Origin: Litsea cubeba
Lineage: Eukaryota > Streptophyta > Magnoliopsida > Laurales > Lauraceae
NCBI GenBank assembly: GCA_012931725.1
Contig: CM022951.1
Location: 75,641,905 to 75,705,904, forward strand
Direction of reading: 5' to 3'
Length of the DNA: 64,000 bases
Part shown: positions 58,401-64,000 of the stretch, in pieces
Numbering within the stretch: position 1 is the stretch's first letter
How the letters are laid out: each line of letters starts with the position of its first letter
Position numbers and translations under genes: made by a program
Notes under the pieces: model-generated
What the model was told of the DNA's origin: nothing
Databases searched by the model: none
What the model saw: the letters and a program-made list of their open reading frames with translations, nothing else

Positions 58401-61400
58401 CATGGGGTCAGGGCCAGGGTCCAAGTCCCAATGGACAAGAACATAATGATAATCGGCCCAAATGAGACAAGAATATTATTATAATATTATATCATTGTAA
58501 AATATTCTTCTAATAGAAATTAGGGAAAATTACACTTTACCACCTTAAACTATCACCCCTTTTTCACTTTACCCCTTAAACTTTAAAAAGTATCAATTGA
58601 CCCCCTAAACTAATCCAATTGCATGGCCGTTACCCCCTGAGGCCAAAATCGAGTTAAAATAGGCGGAATAGAACAACACGTGACACGCAATTGGATTAGT
58701 TTAGGGGTCAATTGATACCTTTTAAAGTTTAGGGGGTAAAGTGTGTGTCACGTGTTGCTCTATTCCGTCTATTTTAACTCGATTTTGGCCTCAAGGGGTA
58801 ACGGCCGTGCAATTGGATTAGTTTAGGGGGTCAATTGATACTTTTTAAAGTTTAGGGGGTAAAGTGAAAAAGGGTGATAGTTGAGGGTGGTAAAGTGTAA
58901 TTTGCCCTAGAAATTATCAAGAGTGCCCAAACCACTTTTTAGCTGAAAGAATGCCGTGACTGTGGGGCCCAACTGGATGCATGCCAATCATGGGGGAAAG
59001 GGAAGTGCAATGGAAGGTTCTATATAAAATGGGAAGGAGTGGGAGACAAAGTGATCATCTTACTCCTCGATTTAAGGCCCTCAGTTCAATAATCTTCAGC
59101 CAAAGTGCATTTTTTTCCCTCTCGCATGCACAACCCAGTGGTGACTAGCAGGCAAAATACAGAGACCCTATTGGATGTAACTAAGTGCGGTCTAAGTCTA
59201 AGTCATTTAGTTTCTTAGGAGTGAGCAAAATATTAGAAGAAATTACGTGGTAAATTAACACTAGAAGGTTTACAATTGACGCTTGCACTTGTTGGGGAAT
59301 AAGCATAATTGTTAAATTTATAAAGCACAATACTTAGAATTACCAAAACCACAGATCACCGATTAAGAAACTAGGCTCATACATTTCCATACTATTAACT
59401 AGGGATTAACTGTAACAATCTTTCAAATCTCAGTAATAGTTTTTTTCCCCATTTCTTCGAATGGTAAATTTCTGAAATAGTTGATGTCATATCCAGTATT
59501 TGTGAAGTACTTCTGTATTAATACGCCGCAACAGCAGATCCTCATTGTAATGCTGATTGGACTGGGCAGTTTACAATCTCCTAAGCCCCTAATTAGGTGA
59601 TTTATCTGTTATTCTAATTCTAAAAAGACACTTTCAAGCCTAATTCCAGTTAGAATGGCAGAGAATCATAGCTGTACCCTATTAGTCTCCATGGGCTGTA
59701 TTAACATCATAGGAACTTATTTGTCCAAAATGTGATTGTAAGTGACAGGATGCAGAGTGTAAGAAGAGCATAATGGTGGTTTTCAAATGATACAGTCTGG
59801 GCACCTAGAGATCAGAACTGAGAACAAGGGAGAGCAGAAGCGCTATGATTGGTATAAGGTTTTTACAGCTAAAATCAGGAAAGCAAACAACACTGAGGAT
59901 GCCCTGGCAACCATATTGAAGGTTGTAGTTTTATCCTTCAACAATAAGATGTTAGACACACTCAAAAAATTTATTTATTTATTTATTTTGTTTGGCTGAA
60001 ACCAGGAGCTCCATCATCACTTGCAGGGTCAATCTCTTATTTGATTAGAAAAGCTTCAAATAATTCCCATTAGCACTCATTCATGACTATAGTCTATCGT
60101 TTTTTGTTGAAAATAAGCGCAATTTAATGTCCAAATTCATATAGAACAGAAATAAAATATGTCAGAAATATACCTTTCCATATGGTTTTCTTCGAAAATG
60201 CTACATGCACATACACCCGCAAAATGCAACAACCGTTTTCTTCAGTACCTTCTTGCTCCACATCCCAAAGCCCCTGAAACACAAAGTCAAGATGTATTAT
60301 CCTTTGTTCTCATCAAGCAACTATACTAGCACTGTGCTAAGATGTGATACCTCAACACGAAAGTGATCCCCATATGGAACATCATGAATTTGTTGTGACG
60401 CCTCAATAATCAAGTGGCTGGTATACAATAAAATTTTCAAGATGTCAAAGGACAAACATATAACCAGTACGCATTTAACAAAGAGGTGCTGGAATTTGAA
60501 AGTTGATAATAGAAAGCAATTATATCATCAATACAGATGGCCAGGAAATAAATATATACAATTGTACCGGTTTCTGTAGGCTCGAAATTTCTGGACTTCC
60601 TGACAATGGCCGAACTTTGGACCTTATGAGTAATACAAGTATAGTTCATTAAATATTGATGTCCAAATGTAGGTGAAGATAAAGCACCTTCTGCAATCAT
60701 AGGAAAACCATCCATACCTAAATATATCTTAATTGGATGTTGAAATGACAGATCACGGGTATGTCCAAATTGCTCATGCTCATACCATGAGGTGCACTTA
60801 AAATCTGGGAGATCCAATCATAACTTTAGTATATAGAATTCACAAACCAAAATGTAGAAGAAATATAAATCAGTGTAGACAATAAGATGATGGTTACTGT
60901 AGGGTTTTTTTTTTTTTTTTTAATGGATTACCATGGAATATGATCTTCAAAATCTGATTTAAAAAGAAGGCAGTAGTATAGAAACTCCTACCTTTGTCTC
61001 CACATCTTCTATGAAATGTTTCAACAAATTCAACGGCATCATTTGAGAAAAAGAGACGGAAAAACTCCTCAATCCGAATCTACGCATTGTAAATGGAATA
61101 AAGCACGAAATCAGGAAAAGGGAAGTCAAAACCTTGGTTTTAAAAATCGGACAAGTCGAAATGGACTCAACCACTAACGAGTGGATCCCTTACGCTCATA
61201 CACATATTTCAGGTCAGTCCTATGGGACTCAGCTGAGTCCTATATGTGAGCTGGCACTGTTTCACCGTAGAAGGACAAAGGGGCTTTTGAGCACCATCCC
61301 GGTCCAACATGGCTGAGTTGCATCAAGATTTTAGTACAACTTGGTCCAACCCTTCCAAGTCATGAAAATTTGGGGTGCGACTCAGTTTTAGGGCTCTGGG

Positions 61401-62669
61401 TGCAACTCATCCTAACTCCACCAAGTTGTATAAAACTTGACCAGAGGGTGACAATTGCAGCCTGTGACTGAGTTCTAAGACCCAGCTCACAATAGTAATA
61501 AAGTGAAGATAAAGTCCGTAAAATAGAATGCCAAGCTACCTGAAACTTAGATTCAGCAACCATAGTGTAACATTCAGGTACTGTCCAGCAATAAAGGAAA
61601 AAAAATGTTAGAACGAAAACATGAGCCTGATATATGACATCTTAATTGAAATTTACATCTAAGAAAATGTTGACATAAATTATCAATCAATTTTCAAGAG
61701 AATTTCACATAAAAGCTATTGTCTTTTTTCTGTGGTAGTGATACTAATTATTGCTAAGATTGAAAGCGCACAAAGATTGTCCAGACTTAAAATGGGTGAA
61801 AAAAGAAGGAAAATCTTCCAAGTTCAAGAGTTAAACTTGAAACGGTAAAGCTCATTTTTTTTCTTTCTGAAATAAAAATCTCTTGTAGTTATTAAAAGCT
61901 CAAGCCTATGACATGATACGAATCATCGTCCAAGAGTAACAAAATCAGCAGTCAACTAACTCTTAGGGGCATCAACATCCTCTAGCTTCCAATTTAAAAA
62001 CTCTCCCTGCAATGAACATTGAGCATTTTCTTCCTCTCCATTTGCCTGTACTTCTAAAAGCTTCGTTGACACAGCATTGTCATCTTCATTACTGGATAAA
62101 GACCTAGATTCTTCTGAATTAAAAGTGTTCCTGTTCCTGATTAAAAAAAAAACGATTTGATTACTACAACAAATTCCTTCAATAAGTTAAGAGAACATGA
62201 TTAAAATTGATCTTATACCTCTCAACAAAATTTGAGTCATTACTTGGCTGCTTGTTGCTCTTGAATCTTTCAAATAAAGCAAGTAAATTTTCTTGGGAGC
62301 CAGTATCAGATTTTGACTCCTGAAGTAGAACAGACCATTGAAAACAGATAAGAGGCATTCATAAACTGAATTCAAGCCATTGAACTGTGGTTATTGTAAC
62401 TGATGAGAAACAGAAGCAAATACCTGCTGTTCACAGAGGTTCTTATCGCTTGTACCATTTTGTGACCACCCATCTACAATGAGCCGATAAGCTTCATCAC
62501 GAGACAAAAATGATGCAAAAAAATGCTGCCGGAGTGGGAAAAAAATGGCATAAGTACATATATTAAGAGTGGATGATAAGATAAGCAACTAAACTAACAA
62601 AACGACCACTGAACTTCAAAAACCCAAAATCGGGAAAACTGTGAGCCAAAAAGATTGAACTGAAGGGGA

Positions 62670-62702
<33 letters not shown>

Positions 62703-62945
62703 GTTGTGAGGGAAATTTGCTACCTTGAGAAAAATAAAATATTAACTTAAGCACATGGGGAAAAGTATTATGGAATGAAATTGCATTCAGTTCTATTTAT
62801 AGCACACTGTTGACACATGAGAGAGAGAGAGAGAGTAAACTCACATTACCTTTTTTCCCCCAGCTACAATTTCGATTGCGTTGGGGAAGATTGCTGCAGT
62901 CTTGGCTTTCCGTACACAAGTGACTTCATTTAAGACTATTATTCT
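55436..62945 (-). CDS. GRAM-VASt domain membrane protein (VAD1-like), 14 exons visible, 5' end outside
   Basis: Exons (minus order): 62945-62850, 62525-62424, 62319-62219, 62136-61961, 61580-61540, 61079-60992, 60804-60718, 60622-60568, 60417-60351, 60273-60174, 57979-57918, 57801-57756, 57576-57254, 55672-55436. All joins are GT-AG and phase-consistent, 526 residues plus stop. Exons 1-2 hold the C-terminal part of a GRAM domain (EVTCVRKAKTAAIFPNAIEI, FFASFLSRDEAYRLI). Exons 5-11 are a VASt/ASTER (StART-like) lipid-binding domain: RIEEFFRLFFSNDAVEFVE, TSWYEHEQFGHTRDLSFQHP, DVPYGDHFRVE, VAFSKKTIWKGKIEQS. Exons 13-14 give one transmembrane helix (MMLVITIISILIIMQLCIIV) then a coiled coil. Relatives in yeast and animals move sterols at membrane contact sites; the plant VAD1 relative is linked to cell-death control. 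About 70-100 N-terminal residues lie beyond the window. Confidence 0.93.
58523..58907. mobile_element. Mutator-type MITE with nested inverted repeats, 385 bp
   Basis: Perfect 9-bp target duplication TAGAAATTA (58514-58522 and 58908-58916). Ends GGGAAAATTACACTTTACCA and, read inward from the right, GGGCAAATTACACTTTACCA; the arms pair for well over 100 bases. The middle (58688-58743) is a further copy of the arm segment, in the orientation of the right arm. Lies in the large VASt-gene intron (57980-60173). Confidence 0.92.
62672..62700. repeat. Homopolymer G run (29)
   Basis: Twenty-nine consecutive G bases inside the VASt intron between exons 62945-62850 and 62525-62424. On the coding (minus) strand the pre-mRNA would have a C run. 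The true length is uncertain. Confidence 0.9.
62818..62834. repeat. GA microsatellite
   Basis: About eight GA units, just beyond the 5' splice site of the exon at 62850-62945 inside the VASt intron. Confidence 0.9.
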
Positions 62946-64000
62946 CTGTAGCATGAACTCATGTCAAGGTACCATTTTCGTGAACCAGATTGCATGATAA
63001 GTTAATAGATGGGGCATCCAATTCAAACAATCAATACAAGCTTCACTAATGCAACCTAAAATACCAAAAGACCTGCTACCAGATAAAAAGTAGTATATAA
63101 ATTCTAGAGCATTATAGCATATATGGCACGCTTGTAATTCTACTTTTCTTTCAGTCATGTTGGTACGTTATACTTTACAACTTAATAGAATAAGAGATTC
63201 CTCAAGTTGGATGCAAGAGCAGTGTTGAGGATCAGATCAGTGGGACCCACTTGTCAGATGTCATGTCAGTAACCTGGGGATGACATCAGCAATGTGTATT
63301 GTTGGTATCTACAGCTACACAAACCAGTTAAGGTTGCAAGGAGATGCTCATATGGAAATTAATGGATATGGGAGTTGTGCAGTCACCGTCGAGCTAATCA
63401 TTTGGAGATTTCTGAATGTAGGAATGGATAACTGTGTGTTAATTTCAGGAAAAACACTTCATGGAAGAAATCAAAAAAATATTAAGAGTCAGGACCAAAT
63501 GCTATGTACTCCAGGTCTATTCGGAGAAGGTGGAGGAAAAATTAATGAAATTGGTAAAATTATGGGGTTGTCTATCGGGAACAGATTGGATGCTTTAAGG
63601 GTCATGGTAAATTAAGTTGTTAAAGAGAATGATGTTAATCTTGATTGCTTCAAATTATGCTACTGCATTCTTTTCGTCTCAAGCCCTTAAAGGTTGGTTT
63701 ATTGACTTCAGTTTTTTGAGGGCTTCTCCTACAGGCATCTTCTCAGTGATCTTGTGTTGACAGCGGATTTGTTGCATTCTCATAATAAGTACAAGGGAAG
63801 ATGTATGCGTGATTGATGATATCTACTTTTGGTATGTAATGCAGTTAGTGAGTTTTCGAGTAAGAGATAAAATTGAATAATGTTCCAACTGAGGTAAAAA
63901 GAGGTGATGGAATGACTTGCAAGAAAGGTACAGAAATGAGGAGCTTGTTAATAACGTCAACCCAGGATTGTAGTTCATTTTCTTTTGGTGAGCGTTAGGT
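62946..64000. other. Probable intron of the VASt gene; no exon recognised
   Basis: The upstream GRAM exon of the family (a stretch ending near FGFETK) is not found here on the minus strand, so it should lie beyond the right edge and this is likely intron. A plus-strand frame at 63280-63615 has no recognised motif. Confidence 0.5.

Noticed and set aside
63280..63615. 111-codon plus-strand frame near the right edge
   Set aside because: No domain recognised, antisense to the probable first intron of the VASt gene, AT-rich composition; kept as unassigned.

Overview
This is nuclear DNA from a flowering plant. The evidence is intron-containing genes of plant-only families (ERF transcription factor, oleosin, AGC-VIII kinase, plant GRAM-VASt protein), chromovirus-type Ty3/gypsy elements with ~2-3 kb LTRs, hAT and Mutator MITEs, and long AT-rich intergenic spacers. 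I cannot fix the species. The spacer style suggests a large-genome tree-like angiosperm, possibly a magnoliid, but that is only an impression.

Layout. 1-19 kb is a retrotransposon bed read on the minus strand. It holds an LTR at the left edge, a LINE RNase H remnant, a defective Tekay/Del-like element (3489-12622) joined head-to-tail to a truncated second copy (2953-3488), a degraded integrase piece, a G-poor filler tract, and another element's gag start, primer site and ~3 kb LTR (to 19104) abutting a receptor-kinase pseudogene (19130-19672). 19.7-28.4 kb is spacer with two hAT MITEs, each with a perfect 8-bp target duplication. At 28.6-29.4 kb is an intronless group-IX ERF gene (+). 29.4-37.4 kb is spacer with a third hAT element, a G-quadruplex motif, a tandem SINE-like pair and a hairpin. 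At 37.4-37.8 kb is an oleosin gene (-) with a seed-type promoter (TATA, two CACGTG boxes, two RY motifs). 38.9-39.2 kb is a second RNase H remnant. 40.5-45.2 kb is a two-coding-exon AGC-VIII (D6PK/KIPK-like) kinase (-). 45.2-52.9 kb is spacer with two weak SINE heads. 52.9-54.8 kb is an unrecognised internally repetitive protein gene (+) whose reading frame breaks once. From 55.4 kb to at least 62.9 kb is a 14-exon GRAM-VASt membrane protein gene (-), 5' end outside the window, with a Mutator MITE and a 29-base G run in introns.

The genes are ordinary scattered plant genes, not an operon or pathway cluster. The least explained items are the repeat-built protein gene at 53 kb, the mosaic tandem gypsy structure at 3-12.6 kb, and the nested inverted-repeat MITE at 58.5 kb.
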